From NCBI GenBank assembly GCA_002364555.1, contig DEYM01000004.1, positions 1 to 16,907 of the forward strand: 16,907 bases of DNA, given 5' to 3'. This document shows, one piece after another, positions 1-8,658 of this stretch. The notes under the pieces are model-generated. The model ran no database searches. It was not told the DNA's origin and saw only the letters and a list, made by a program, of their open reading frames with translations. This stretch comes from Phycisphaerales bacterium UBA3158. Lineage in GTDB: Bacteria > Planctomycetota > Phycisphaerae > Phycisphaerales > SM1A02. Within the stretch, counting starts at the first letter, position 1; each line of letters opens with the position of its first letter. Made by a program: the position numbers and the translations under genes.

Positions 1-324
1 GGACTTCCCCGCAAGACCGAGGTGACCAGTGCCGAAGTCCGCGAAGCCCTGCAGGAACCGGTGAAATCGATCGTGGACGCCGTCAAGAGAACACTGGAGC
101 GGGCCGAGCCCGAGCTGGCCGCAGACCTCGTCGACAACGGGATCAGTCTTGTTGGTGGCGGCGCCCTGCTGCGTGGCCTCGATGTCGTCATTCATGAAGA
201 CACTGGTCTTGATGTTTCCATCGCAGATGATCCACTGACTTGTGTGGCTCGCGGCACGAGCATCTACCTCGAGAATCTCGAGGAGTGGAAATCAACGATG
301 GAATCCGACATGGACGACCTGTGA
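1..324 (+). CDS. mreB: Rod-shape-determining protein MreB, C-terminal part (gene starts outside window)
   Basis: This is the last 107 codons of MreB, the actin-like ATPase that polymerises under the inner membrane and guides lateral cell wall synthesis. The frame is open from base 1 and begins GLPRKTEVTS, matching the MreB segment before the EVREAL helix. The actin-fold phosphate-2 region is visible as ISLVGGGALLRGLD, followed by the C-terminal DPLTCVARGTS strand and helix that MreB proteins share. The stop is at 322-324. MreC begins 13 bases later, so this is the usual mreBCD operon order. The ATP-binding N-terminal half lies outside the window. Confidence 0.95.
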   Translation, partial: GLPRKTEVTSAEVREALQEPVKSIVDAVKRTLERAEPELAADLVDNGISLVGGGALLRGLDVVIHEDTGLDVSIADDPLTCVARGTSIYLENLEEWKSTMESDMDDL

Positions 325-337
325 TTCGCGGGTTGTC

Positions 338-1207
338 ATGAGGATCCGATCACGACATGTACTCACCGTGGTGCTGGGCGTGACCCTTCTGGTGGCCGTT
401 CTGCCGACTCGCTGGCTTGGCTGGACCTCCGACATGGCGGACATCGTCCGGATTCCCATCATGCCTCTGGCGGGTGTTGGAAGCAGACTGGCCGGCGCCA
501 TGAGACCGGTCAACATCGATGGAAATCTCGTAGGCGATGTCGCGGATCTTCGTGAAATGGAATCGCAACGAAGCAGGATCGAACGCCTGCTTCTCGCCGA
601 GCAGCTGCGTGTGGCCGAGCTTGAGACACAGCTGAGGCATCTGCAGGATCTGCCTCCGGATGCACGAACACGTCGTCCACCAGTACTCATCAAGTCCGAA
701 GTGACGGGCCGTCGTCCGGATCATCCCGCATCAGGCGTCGAGCTCCATGTCGGTCCGGAACTCGCCGGTCGTGTCAGCCAAGGAGATGCGGTGACCTGGG
801 ACGGTAGATGGCTGGTGGGCCGTGTCACGCGAGTCTCGGATTTTCGTCTGTCGGCGCTTCCGGTGACGCATCCCGATGTGGGGCCTCTGATGGGGGTGAT
901 ACTGCCCGAAGATGAAGCGGTGGATGTGGCCTCCTCCCCAAGAATTCTCCTGAAGCAGGATGGTTCGGGCAATCTGATTGGTGAAATCGATCGCCGCTCA
1001 CCCGTGGCGATCGGAGATCGGGTGATTCTGGCGGATAGAAGCTGGCCTTCTTCACTGCAGGCCTTCAAGATCGGTCGAGTGGCCAAGATGGATGATGTCG
1101 ATGCGGCACCACTGCGAGTGCGTCTGCTGGTGGAACCCGAAGTTCATCTGCACCAATTGCCCTGGGTCGTCATCGTCGGGCAGGATGCTCGTGGGGTGGC
1201 TCCATGA
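338..1207 (+). CDS. mreC: Rod-shape-determining protein MreC
   Basis: MreC is the bitopic inner-membrane protein that links cytoplasmic MreB to the periplasmic wall-synthesis enzymes. The 289-residue product has a basic N-terminus, one membrane segment at about residues 8-22, a coiled coil at about 68-104 (EMESQRSRIERLLLAEQ and on) that drives dimerisation, and then the periplasmic beta-barrel region, including the VSQGDAVTWDGRWLVGRV and IAIGD-like turns typical of MreC. I chose the ATG at 338 because it gives the expected short basic tail before the membrane helix; the frame is also open upstream inside mreB. The stop overlaps the start of mreD as ATGA (1204-1207), implying translational coupling. 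Confidence 0.93.
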   Translation: MRIRSRHVLTVVLGVTLLVAVLPTRWLGWTSDMADIVRIPIMPLAGVGSRLAGAMRPVNIDGNLVGDVADLREMESQRSRIERLLLAEQLRVAELETQLRHLQDLPPDARTRRPPVLIKSEVTGRRPDHPASGVELHVGPELAGRVSQGDAVTWDGRWLVGRVTRVSDFRLSALPVTHPDVGPLMGVILPEDEAVDVASSPRILLKQDGSGNLIGEIDRRSPVAIGDRVILADRSWPSSLQAFKIGRVAKMDDVDAAPLRVRLLVEPEVHLHQLPWVVIVGQDARGVAP

Positions 1208-1770
1208 GGTGGTTGGTCTTTGTCATAGCGGCCTTCATCGCGGTAGCGCTTGATTCGGGATTCAGCAGTATTTTCACGCTTCGTGGGGCCTGGTTCCTCA
1301 CACCGAGCTTCGCCGCCTGTCTCCTGGCCTTCGTGGCGTTGCTGGGTCCGCCGGTGGTCGTGGTCTGGGCGGCCTGGCTTCTGGGCATGCTCGCGGACCT
1401 GTCACCAGGGCTCGGGGAATCTGGCGGGGGGCTCCATGTGATCGGTCCTCATGCCCTTGGGTACCCGCTCGGCGCCTGGCTTGTACTCAACTTCAGGACA
1501 TGGATGTTCCGTCGGCGTGTGACGACGGTTGCCATGCTGACGTTCGTCTGCGTTCTCGCGGCAGGAGTAGTCCAGATCGCGATCGGAATATTGAGATTCT
1601 GGCTTCCGTGGGCTGGTGGGGAACTCGTACCATTTGGTCTGGGCGAGATTCTGCATGAATGTGGAAATGCCGCCTATTCCGCAATACTTGCCATTCCGGT
1701 GGGATGGCTTCTGCTTCAGACGTTGCCCATGTGGCGGTTCGACTATGGTACGTCCCGCCGATCGAGCTGA
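1204..1770 (+). CDS. mreD: Rod-shape-determining membrane protein MreD
   Basis: MreD is the small multi-pass inner-membrane subunit of the MreBCD elongasome. The 188-residue product is almost entirely hydrophobic, with about five membrane spans beginning RWLVFVIAAFIAVALDSGF. It has the family feature of a loop with a Gly-Met-Leu-Ala-Asp element (LLGMLADLSPG, about residues 59-69) between spans. Its ATG overlaps the mreC stop by four bases, and its position after mreC supports the call more than sequence identity does, since MreD diverges quickly. There is no rodA or pbp2 after it, although those genes often follow mreD in other bacteria. Confidence 0.88.
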   Translation: MRWLVFVIAAFIAVALDSGFSSIFTLRGAWFLTPSFAACLLAFVALLGPPVVVVWAAWLLGMLADLSPGLGESGGGLHVIGPHALGYPLGAWLVLNFRTWMFRRRVTTVAMLTFVCVLAAGVVQIAIGILRFWLPWAGGELVPFGLGEILHECGNAAYSAILAIPVGWLLLQTLPMWRFDYGTSRRSS

Positions 1771-1799
1771 ATCCAACATCACTACGGGATCCCAAACGC

Positions 1800-3002
1800 A
1801 TGGCTGAACTGATCATCTTTGACGACACACGGGGTCGAATGGGTCCACTGGACGACCTTCGACCCGTATTCGCTCTGCGTACAGGGGGAATGCTCACCTA
1901 CGAACGCATCGAGCGTGCGCTGGGTCAGTTCGTCAGTGGTTGGTGGGTTGATTCGAAGCATCTGGCCACTTGGTCCGCTTCCAGCTCCCGCCCCGTGAAC
2001 GAGCTTCCTACTGGCGATCATCTGCTCATTGTCAATGGTCGATGGTCGGGATGCGGGCATCTGCCGGCGCCTCAGAAGGGGCATGCCGTCGTCTGTGAGC
2101 AGGGTGATGTCCTGGCCGTCTGTCTCGAACGAAAAGAAGCGGCAGCGTTTCTTGGCAGTGGTCAGCTTCCCGAATCGATACAGCAGGATGTGGTTTCGGG
2201 CCTGCCGATCTATCGAGATGCCTGGGATCTGCTCAACTGGCTTTCCGAATGCCTGGCGGATGATCTCGAGGCAGAACCCTTCTCGCCCAATGCAGCGGAT
2301 CGGGCCGAGTGTGCCGGAGAGCATCCTGTCAGCATCGACGACACCTCAGTCGTCTTTCCGGGTGTGGTCTTCGATACCCATGCCGGGCCGATCTTCATCG
2401 GACCCGATGTCACGATTCGTCCCAACGCCGTGCTCGTGGGGCCCTGCTGGATTTCACGTGGCAGCGTGATATCAGAAGGGGCCGTCATCCGAGGCAACAC
2501 GGTCATCGGTCCCAATTGCCGCATCGGAGGAGAAGTCGGTGCCTCGTTGTTCCAGGGATGGAGCAACAAGGTCCATGACGGCTATCTGGGTGACAGTGTG
2601 GTGGGCTCGTGGGTGAATCTCGGAGCTGATACCGTCACGTCCAATCTGCTCAACACCTACGGTGAGATAGCCGTCCGTCTCGAGCCGGACTCGTCGCGAA
2701 GGCGAACAGGTCGGATGTTCCTTGGAAGTCTCATCGGTGATCATGTGAAGACGGCAATCGGTACTCGTCTGATGACCGGCACTGTGATCGGAACGGGCGC
2801 CATGATCGCGACGACGGCACCACCTCCAACGACAGTGGAAAGGTTCGCATGGCATACGGACGATGGGCAGCGTCGATACAGAATCGACAAGTTCATCGAT
2901 ATGGCCCGCACGGTATCGAAGAGGCGTGAGATGGTTCTCGACGAGCAGACGGAGGCTCTTCTGAGGACCATTCATTCGAACTTGCCATCTTTGGGCGACT
3001 GA
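1800..3002 (+). CDS. Alternative GlmU-like protein: putative UDP-GlcNAc diphosphorylase / glucosamine-1-phosphate N-acetyltransferase
   Basis: This 400-residue protein belongs to the short GlmU-like family annotated as a putative sugar nucleotidyltransferase in Bacteroidetes and related phyla. The N-terminus, IIFDDTRGRMGPLDDLRPVF followed by LRTGG, is the family signature and replaces the classical LAAGxGTRM motif of GlmU. Residues about 175-350 form a left-handed beta-helix (hexapeptide repeats such as IGPDVTIRPNAVLVG). Aligned without gaps to E. coli GlmU (HDGYLGDSVVGSWVNLG against HLTYLGDAEIGDNVNIG), H259, N273 and N282 fall exactly on the acetyltransferase residues H363, N377 and N386. 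The predicted role is UDP-GlcNAc synthesis in the cytoplasm, which suits its place after mreBCD. The ATG at 1800 is chosen because the family signature starts immediately after it; the open frame extends back into mreD. Whether the N-terminal half is an active uridylyltransferase cannot be judged from sequence. Confidence 0.85.
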   Translation: MAELIIFDDTRGRMGPLDDLRPVFALRTGGMLTYERIERALGQFVSGWWVDSKHLATWSASSSRPVNELPTGDHLLIVNGRWSGCGHLPAPQKGHAVVCEQGDVLAVCLERKEAAAFLGSGQLPESIQQDVVSGLPIYRDAWDLLNWLSECLADDLEAEPFSPNAADRAECAGEHPVSIDDTSVVFPGVVFDTHAGPIFIGPDVTIRPNAVLVGPCWISRGSVISEGAVIRGNTVIGPNCRIGGEVGASLFQGWSNKVHDGYLGDSVVGSWVNLGADTVTSNLLNTYGEIAVRLEPDSSRRRTGRMFLGSLIGDHVKTAIGTRLMTGTVIGTGAMIATTAPPPTTVERFAWHTDDGQRRYRIDKFIDMARTVSKRREMVLDEQTEALLRTIHSNLPSLGD

Positions 3003-3005
3003 GTG

Positions 3006-5807
3006 ATGTCAGAGACGCTCTACATCATCGATGGCTATTCACAGTTCTTCAGGGCGTACTACGCCCGAAGGCCGTATCAGACTTCTCCAGTCACTGGTGA
3101 ACCGACGAAGCTGGTCGCGGGATTCGCCGACATTCTGATGAGTCTGATCAGGAACGAATCACCGACATGGTTGGCCGTGGCGTTGGATGTATCAGGTGAC
3201 AAGGGGACCTTTCGAAGTCAGATAGATGCGGAGTACAAGGGGAACCGCGAGAAGGCACCGGAGGATTTCGGCCCTCAGGTCGACCGATGTTTCCAGATGC
3301 TCGATCTTCTGAACATACCCATGATCGGGATAGAGGGTGTGGAGGCCGATGATGTCATTGCCACGATCGCCAAGCGCATATCCGGACAGACCGGCGATGT
3401 GAACGTGCGGATCATCTCGAGTGACAAGGATCTGACCCAGGTCATCAACGACAAGGTCGAGTTGTTCGATCCATCCAAGGGTGTTCGAACGCCTTCGGAT
3501 GTATTCAAGTTCGAGGGTGTTGAGCCTCATCATGTCCTAGATATTCTGAGTCTGATGGGAGACAGCGTCGACAACATCCCGGGTATTCCCGGAATCGGTC
3601 CGAAGACCGCGGCGAAACTGATCCTGCAGTACGGGAACATCGAGGGAATCTACGAACACATCGACGAGATGACTCCCAAGCGACGGGAGAATCTCGAAGG
3701 TGGATTCGAACGACTGGAGATGAATCGAAAGCTGGTGAGGTTGCAGGACACTCTGGACTTCGATTTCCCGATCGAGTCAGCCCGCATCGAACCGGCCTCG
3801 CTTGACCTGCCTTCGTTGGAGACGTTCTGCCGGGAAATGGGATTCACCAGGCTGCCTGCGCAGGTTCGTGATTTGATCACGAGCTCGTTGCCGGTGGGAG
3901 AGGACGCCGATCCCGATGCGTTCGGAACCCTCTGGGCGGAATCGACGCAATCAGGGGCCGTCAGACAGGCGGATCCCGAAGCCGAGTATCAACTCGTGGA
4001 CACGCTTCCGGCGTTGAGGAAGCTGGTGGGCTCCATCCGCTCGGCCGGTCGAGTCAGCTTCGACGTCGAGACCACGGGGCTGGATGTGATGCGGGAGGAT
4101 CTCTGCGGCATCGCGATCTCGCATGAACCCGGGAAGGCCTTCTACATTCCCGTGCGTTCGCCTTCGCCCGATGATCATCTGGATGAGAGCACGGTCGTCC
4201 AGGAGATGCGCGATGTTCTGGAGGATCCAGCGATCGTGAAGATCGCCCACAACGCCAAGTTCGACATCAAGATGCTTCGGCGTGTCGGAATCAATGTCAC
4301 CGGTCAGGTCAAGGACACGATGATCGCCTCGTATGTCGTCAATTCGACTCGTTCGAGACACAGGATGGACGATCTTGCGCTTGGTCTGCTTGGATTGAAT
4401 TGCATTCCCATCAGCTCGCTCATCGGTTCGGGTTCGAACCAGAAGACGTTCGACACCGTGGATCTGGACATCGCCGTTCCCTATGCCGCCGAGGATGCCG
4501 ACATCACATTGCGTCTCTGGGATGTCCTTGATCCGGATGTGCGGAGACTTGGCCTCGTCGATCTGCTTGATGAGGTGGAGCTGCCGCTGGTTCCGGTTCT
4601 GGCCGAGATGGAGTACACGGGTATTCGAGTGGATCCCGATGAATTGGATCGGCAGCGACTGAGGCTGGAGGATGAACTGGCCCGACTGCGAAAGCAGATT
4701 CTCGATTGTGCGCCTGGTCCATTGAATCCCGATTCCCCGAAGCAGCTCGCGGCAGCCTTGTTCAATGATCCCGAAGCGGATCCACCCGGGATGGGGCTGA
4801 CTCCGGTCAAGAAGAGAAAGACCGGGCCCTCGACTGACCAGGAAGTTCTGGAGAAACTGGATCGTGATCCCGAGGTCATGACGCCATTGCCCGGACTTGT
4901 GCTGGAGTACCGTCAGCTCGCCAAGCTGGTGAGCACCTATCTGCTCTCCCTCAAGGATTCGATCAACCCGCGAACACATCGAATACACAGCAAGTTCAAT
5001 CAGGTCGGAACGGCGACCGGTCGCTTGAGCTCAAATGATCCCAATCTCCAGAACATTCCCATTCGAACCGAGACGGGAAGAGAGATTCGAAGGGCCTTCA
5101 TTCCAGAGGATGGATTCCAGTTCGTCACGGCGGACTATTCACAGGTGGAACTTCGCCTGTTGGCACACCTCTCGGGTGATGAAGGCATGCAGTCGGCCTT
5201 TCATGCCGGTGAAGACATTCATCGGGCAGTCGCCGCGGAGGTCTTCGGTGTCCCCATCGATGATGTGACCAAGGATCAGAGAAGTGCCGCGAAGATGGTC
5301 AACTTCGGAATCGTGTACGGGGTGACCCCGTACGGTCTGGCACGCAGATTGGATCAGGATGTTGCCAGGGCATCCAGAATCATCAGTGACTACAAGAATC
5401 GTTTCAAGGGGATCGAGACATTCCTCGAATCATGCGTCGAAGAGGCTCAGGAAAAGGGATTCGTCGAAACGATGCGAGGTCGAAGGCGTCAGATAAACGA
5501 CATCAATTCCCCGAACAGGCAGACTCGCGCGATGGCCGAACGACTCGCTATCAATTCAGTCGTGCAGGGCAGCGCCGCCGATCTGATCAAGATCGCCATG
5601 ATCGATGTCGATGCGGGCTTGAAGGAGATTGATCCAGGAGCTCGCCTGATTCTGCAGGTTCATGACGAACTCGTACTGGAATGTCCCCTTGAATCATCCC
5701 AGTCGGTCCGGGACTATCTCGTCGAGCGGATGGAATCGGCGATGAAACTGGATGTTCCAATGGTGGTCGACGCCTCGATTTCATCGAATTGGTACGACGC
5801 CAAGTAG
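3006..5807 (+). CDS. polA: DNA polymerase I (5' nuclease, 3'-5' proofreading and polymerase domains)
   Basis: The 933-residue enzyme fills gaps and removes RNA primers in replication and repair. The order is 5' nuclease (about 1-295, with IIDGYSQFFRAYYA, EADDVIA, SSDKDL and GDSVDNIPGIPGIGPKTA), 3'-5' exonuclease (about 320-520) and polymerase (about 540-933). Proofreading looks active: D353 and E355 (FDVETTG), D420 (NAKFD), Y493 and D497 (YAAED) correspond to E. coli D355, E357, D424, Y497 and D501. Polymerase motif A has D710 (DYSQVELR), motif B has R759, K763, F767 and Y771 (NFGIVYG), and motif C has H886, D887 and E888 (VHDELVLE). F767 is the Phe type associated with discrimination against dideoxynucleotides. 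A GTG at 3003 sits directly before the ATG and could be used instead. The gap to the previous gene is three bases. Confidence 0.98.
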   Translation: MSETLYIIDGYSQFFRAYYARRPYQTSPVTGEPTKLVAGFADILMSLIRNESPTWLAVALDVSGDKGTFRSQIDAEYKGNREKAPEDFGPQVDRCFQMLDLLNIPMIGIEGVEADDVIATIAKRISGQTGDVNVRIISSDKDLTQVINDKVELFDPSKGVRTPSDVFKFEGVEPHHVLDILSLMGDSVDNIPGIPGIGPKTAAKLILQYGNIEGIYEHIDEMTPKRRENLEGGFERLEMNRKLVRLQDTLDFDFPIESARIEPASLDLPSLETFCREMGFTRLPAQVRDLITSSLPVGEDADPDAFGTLWAESTQSGAVRQADPEAEYQLVDTLPALRKLVGSIRSAGRVSFDVETTGLDVMREDLCGIAISHEPGKAFYIPVRSPSPDDHLDESTVVQEMRDVLEDPAIVKIAHNAKFDIKMLRRVGINVTGQVKDTMIASYVVNSTRSRHRMDDLALGLLGLNCIPISSLIGSGSNQKTFDTVDLDIAVPYAAEDADITLRLWDVLDPDVRRLGLVDLLDEVELPLVPVLAEMEYTGIRVDPDELDRQRLRLEDELARLRKQILDCAPGPLNPDSPKQLAAALFNDPEADPPGMGLTPVKKRKTGPSTDQEVLEKLDRDPEVMTPLPGLVLEYRQLAKLVSTYLLSLKDSINPRTHRIHSKFNQVGTATGRLSSNDPNLQNIPIRTETGREIRRAFIPEDGFQFVTADYSQVELRLLAHLSGDEGMQSAFHAGEDIHRAVAAEVFGVPIDDVTKDQRSAAKMVNFGIVYGVTPYGLARRLDQDVARASRIISDYKNRFKGIETFLESCVEEAQEKGFVETMRGRRRQINDINSPNRQTRAMAERLAINSVVQGSAADLIKIAMIDVDAGLKEIDPGARLILQVHDELVLECPLESSQSVRDYLVERMESAMKLDVPMVVDASISSNWYDAK

Positions 5808-5962
5808 TGGCAAAGGTGCCGTTTCCGCTGAAGGTCGATTCGGTCGGTTTCGTGGCGACTTGAGGCCCAATAAGATCCATGACTCTCCGTCGGGTGTCGC
5901 GAATATGGCTGAAAACAGCGGTGTTCGGATTATTTTTAGTATCTGATCAGTCATGTGGTACG

Positions 5963-5990
5963 TTGAATTGACTCCATTGTCATCGATAGT
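5963..5990 (+). promoter_or_regulatory. Possible sigma-70-like promoter before the VTC gene
   Basis: TTGAAT (5963-5968) and GATAGT (5985-5990) are separated by 16 bases, each matching four of six consensus positions. The site lies 50-80 bases before the VTC gene in a 235-base gap after polA and is the best candidate I found there. No convincing terminator for polA is visible in the gap; the only hairpins are 4-bp stems, around 5808-5822 and near 5917. Weak call. Confidence 0.25.
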
Positions 5991-6042
5991 GGGGTACTAG
6001 GGGCTTTGCATCTGCCCACCGGGTGGATGTTCCGGGGGTGGT

Positions 6043-6816
6043 ATGCACGTGAGGGACAGACTTCAATCCAGTCGATTCGAGCTGAAGTACGTGGTCAGCG
6101 AGGAGAAGGCCAAGGCTATACGTGAATCCCTGCGCATCCGTCTCTATCCGGACACCTTCACGCAGTCCGATGGAACCGGATACAGGGTGAATTCCCTGTA
6201 CCTGGATTCGGACGGGCTGGATCTCTGCAATGCCACCGTTCAAGGACACAAGAATCGCTTCAAGCTTCGCATTCGCTGGTACGAAGGTGAGGAGTCCAAG
6301 CCGTATTTCATGGAGATAAAGCGGCGTGTGAACGATCAGATTCTGAAGAAGCGAGCCGCTATCCAGCTGGAGGGCGTCTCTGAAATACTTGGAGGTCATC
6401 TGCCTACGCGTGACCATCTCTATGGCGATTCCGAGATGCATGCGAGCCTTGGTGTACTGGAGGAATTCTGCAGGCTTCGCAATTCACTACAGGCTTCGGG
6501 AGCCGTATATGTTCGATACAACCGTGAAGCCTGGATTCCAGACGAGATGGAGACTGCTCGAGTCACATTCGATCGTGAGCTGCATGGTTCACAATTCGCA
6601 GGGGATTTCAACCCATCCAGTCAATCATGGTCCTGTGTACAGCCTCGTGGGACAATCCTCGAATTGAAATTCACGGATCGAATCCCCGGTTGGATGCGAA
6701 GACTAGTCTCTGATTTCAATCTGAACAGGGAATCTGTCCCGAAGTACGTCTCGTGTGCAGCTGGAATCAACAGATGTCGAAGTAGGCTGATGCTTGCCCA
6801 TTGGGAGAATTCCTGA
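6043..6816 (+). CDS. VTC-domain protein, polyphosphate polymerase-like
   Basis: This 257-residue protein is essentially one VTC domain, the tunnel-shaped catalytic domain that in yeast Vtc4 makes polyphosphate from ATP at the membrane. The diagnostic elements appear in order: FELKYVV (K15), YRVNSLYLDS (47-56), NRFKLRIRWY (71-80), FMEIKRR (89-95), KKRA (102-105), LELKF (206-210) and VPKYVSC (232-238). The alternating basic residues and the Glu of EIK line the polymer tunnel in this family. There is no signal peptide or membrane span, so the protein is cytoplasmic and probably recruited to the membrane by the next gene product, whose ATG overlaps its stop by one base. A purine-rich GGGGGTGG (6033-6040) just before the ATG may aid ribosome binding. 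Bacterial VTC domains are mostly untested, so polyphosphate as product is inferred. Confidence 0.88.
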   Translation: MHVRDRLQSSRFELKYVVSEEKAKAIRESLRIRLYPDTFTQSDGTGYRVNSLYLDSDGLDLCNATVQGHKNRFKLRIRWYEGEESKPYFMEIKRRVNDQILKKRAAIQLEGVSEILGGHLPTRDHLYGDSEMHASLGVLEEFCRLRNSLQASGAVYVRYNREAWIPDEMETARVTFDRELHGSQFAGDFNPSSQSWSCVQPRGTILELKFTDRIPGWMRRLVSDFNLNRESVPKYVSCAAGINRCRSRLMLAHWENS

Positions 6817-7508
6817 TGGACTCGATGATGGGATCAATGTTTGAAAGAGGTACCGTTTCAGGGATGCCGCTCGAGACGGTCCTCCTGTCTCTGCTGCTTG
6901 CCTTCCTGATCGGACACGTGATCGGTTGGATCTACACGTGGACACACCATGGATTGAGCTATTCGCAGTCCTTCTCGGCGTCACTGGTCGTCATGCCGGT
7001 GCTTGTCTGTCTTGTGATGCTCCTGATGTCCGACAATCTCGTCGTGGCATTCGGCCTTCTTGCGGTATTCGCCGTGGTGCGTTTTCGCAACGTGCTCAAG
7101 GACACGAGGGACACGACCTTCGTTCTCTGGAGCATCATCGAAGGCATGGCCTGTGGGATTCTCAAGTTCGAACTCGCCATTGTCGGCGTGATCGTCGTCG
7201 CGCTCGTCATCGCCTATCTCAGAGCGACGGTGTTCGGAGGACGTCATCGATTCGATGTGGTCTTGTCCCTGCAATTGACGGGTGATCTCGTTGGAGCCGT
7301 TGACTCGCATCGAAGCATTCTCCGGAGACATAGTCGCCGCATCCATCTGGCGACGGAACGCCGTCTTACCGATGATGGACTTGACCTGTCCTACCGTCTA
7401 CTACTCCGTGATCCCGAGAGAAGAGAAGAGCTCCTGCGGGCTCTGGAGGATTCCGAGGGTATCCAGAAGGTGTCCTTGTACATGCGTGATGACGAGTCGG
7501 AGTTCTGA
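6816..7508 (+). CDS. DUF4956 family inner-membrane protein
   Basis: The 230-residue product has about four membrane spans (roughly 19-42, 54-72, 74-88 and 119-137) followed by a soluble C-terminal region of about 90 residues. The family signature is the charged stretch FAVVRFRNVLKDTRDTTF (85-102) that follows the third span. DUF4956 proteins are of unknown biochemical function but commonly sit next to VTC-domain genes. The ATG at 6816 is preferred: it overlaps the VTC stop (TGATG) and a GGGAGA Shine-Dalgarno sequence (6803-6808) lies seven bases upstream, whereas the TTG at 6801 has none. By analogy with yeast Vtc1, it could anchor the polymerase domain and form a route for polymer through the membrane; this is inference. 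Confidence 0.88.
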   Translation: MDSMMGSMFERGTVSGMPLETVLLSLLLAFLIGHVIGWIYTWTHHGLSYSQSFSASLVVMPVLVCLVMLLMSDNLVVAFGLLAVFAVVRFRNVLKDTRDTTFVLWSIIEGMACGILKFELAIVGVIVVALVIAYLRATVFGGRHRFDVVLSLQLTGDLVGAVDSHRSILRRHSRRIHLATERRLTDDGLDLSYRLLLRDPERREELLRALEDSEGIQKVSLYMRDDESEF

Positions 7509-7509
7509 T

Positions 7510-8658
7510 ATGAAGGACACTCGTCGAATTCCAATTCCACTCAGGCGCAGATGGCGTCTGCTGAGACTGCAATGGATGCCATTGGCGATGTTTCTATCCG
7601 CCGCCATCGGTGTGGTCTTCCTGATGGACAGGCAGATGGGGATGCCCTTCACGACCGGGAAGGTGAATACGGAGATCTACTCGGCGACGAGTGGTTCCGA
7701 AGGTGTCCTGATCGACATGGGTCTGGATGTCCTTGAGCCGTTTCAGCATGTGATGGCAGGACAGGTCATCGGACGACTCGATGATCGGCCCGTTCTCGCA
7801 TCACTCGAGGTTCTTCGGGCAGAGTCCGGAAGACTTCGGCTGGAAGTGGCCGCTGCCCGTGCTGCATGGGAGCAGACCAACGGCCGTCTGATCGTGGATT
7901 CACAGAGTGAGTGGCACCGTCGAATGCTGCAGGTGGAGTTGTTGCGGCTGGACATTCTGGATCGTGATACCCAGATGGAGCTCGATCAGGTTTCTCTTGT
8001 ACATGAGGAAATGCGTTTGGCGCAGACTCAACAGGCTTTCCAAGGTGAAGCGGTGGGTTCGCTTGAACTGGCCAGTGTCAAGGCACGTCGGGATGTGATT
8101 CGGGAGCGGATCGATCACAACTCCCTGGCCCTGGAGGAATCGAGACTTCAACTTGCTTCGGCTCGGGAACGACTCGCGCAATACGAGGCCCCTCAGTTCG
8201 ACGAGCTGGCGACCGTACTGGCACCACTGCAGGCGGCCGTCACCACGCAGGAGACGAGAATTCAGGAAGTTCGAATCCGTTCTGAAGGTCTGATTGTTCT
8301 TTCGCCGATCAGCGGAATCATCACGGCTGTGCATCGGGTGCCTGGTCAGACGGTGCGTACAGGTGAGCCGATCATCTCAGTGGCTGCAGAACAGGGCCGC
8401 TACATCGTCGCCTATCTGAGACAATCACAGAACATGACGCCGGAAGTCGGTATGAACGTGACAGTTCGAATGAGAGCTCGACCCCATAGGCAGTTTGCGG
8501 CGATCATTGAACGTGTGGGTGCTTCGTATGAATCCATACCCTTGGATCAGCTCCGCGATCCATCGCGTCCTGAATGGGGTCTTCCGATTCGAATCAGTCT
8601 TCGCAGGGATGCCGATGCCATGCCTGGTGAAACCGTGGATATACACATCGGATCCTGA
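7510..8658 (+). CDS. HlyD-type periplasmic adaptor (membrane fusion protein)
   Basis: The 382-residue protein starts with a strongly basic cytoplasmic tail (RRRWRLLR), has one membrane span at about 22-39, then a first lipoyl-like half (about 58-92, EGVLIDMGLDVLEPFQHV), a long helical hairpin with coiled-coil character (about 95-255), a second lipoyl-like half (about 258-290, VLSPISGIITAVHRVPGQTV) and a C-terminal beta-barrel region. This is the layout of HlyD/EmrA-type adaptors that bridge the periplasm between an inner-membrane transporter and an outer-membrane exit. The gene starts one base after the DUF4956 stop, with GGAG (7499-7502) as its ribosome site. No ABC, MFS or RND transporter and no TolC-like gene lies in the window, so its inner-membrane partner may be the DUF4956 protein. 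Confidence 0.85.
   Translation: MKDTRRIPIPLRRRWRLLRLQWMPLAMFLSAAIGVVFLMDRQMGMPFTTGKVNTEIYSATSGSEGVLIDMGLDVLEPFQHVMAGQVIGRLDDRPVLASLEVLRAESGRLRLEVAAARAAWEQTNGRLIVDSQSEWHRRMLQVELLRLDILDRDTQMELDQVSLVHEEMRLAQTQQAFQGEAVGSLELASVKARRDVIRERIDHNSLALEESRLQLASARERLAQYEAPQFDELATVLAPLQAAVTTQETRIQEVRIRSEGLIVLSPISGIITAVHRVPGQTVRTGEPIISVAAEQGRYIVAYLRQSQNMTPEVGMNVTVRMRARPHRQFAAIIERVGASYESIPLDQLRDPSRPEWGLPIRISLRRDADAMPGETVDIHIGS

Noticed and set aside
3951..4988. Long minus-strand open frame of 345 codons inside polA
   Set aside because: It is antisense to well-conserved polA domains, so it is a shadow of the coding strand.
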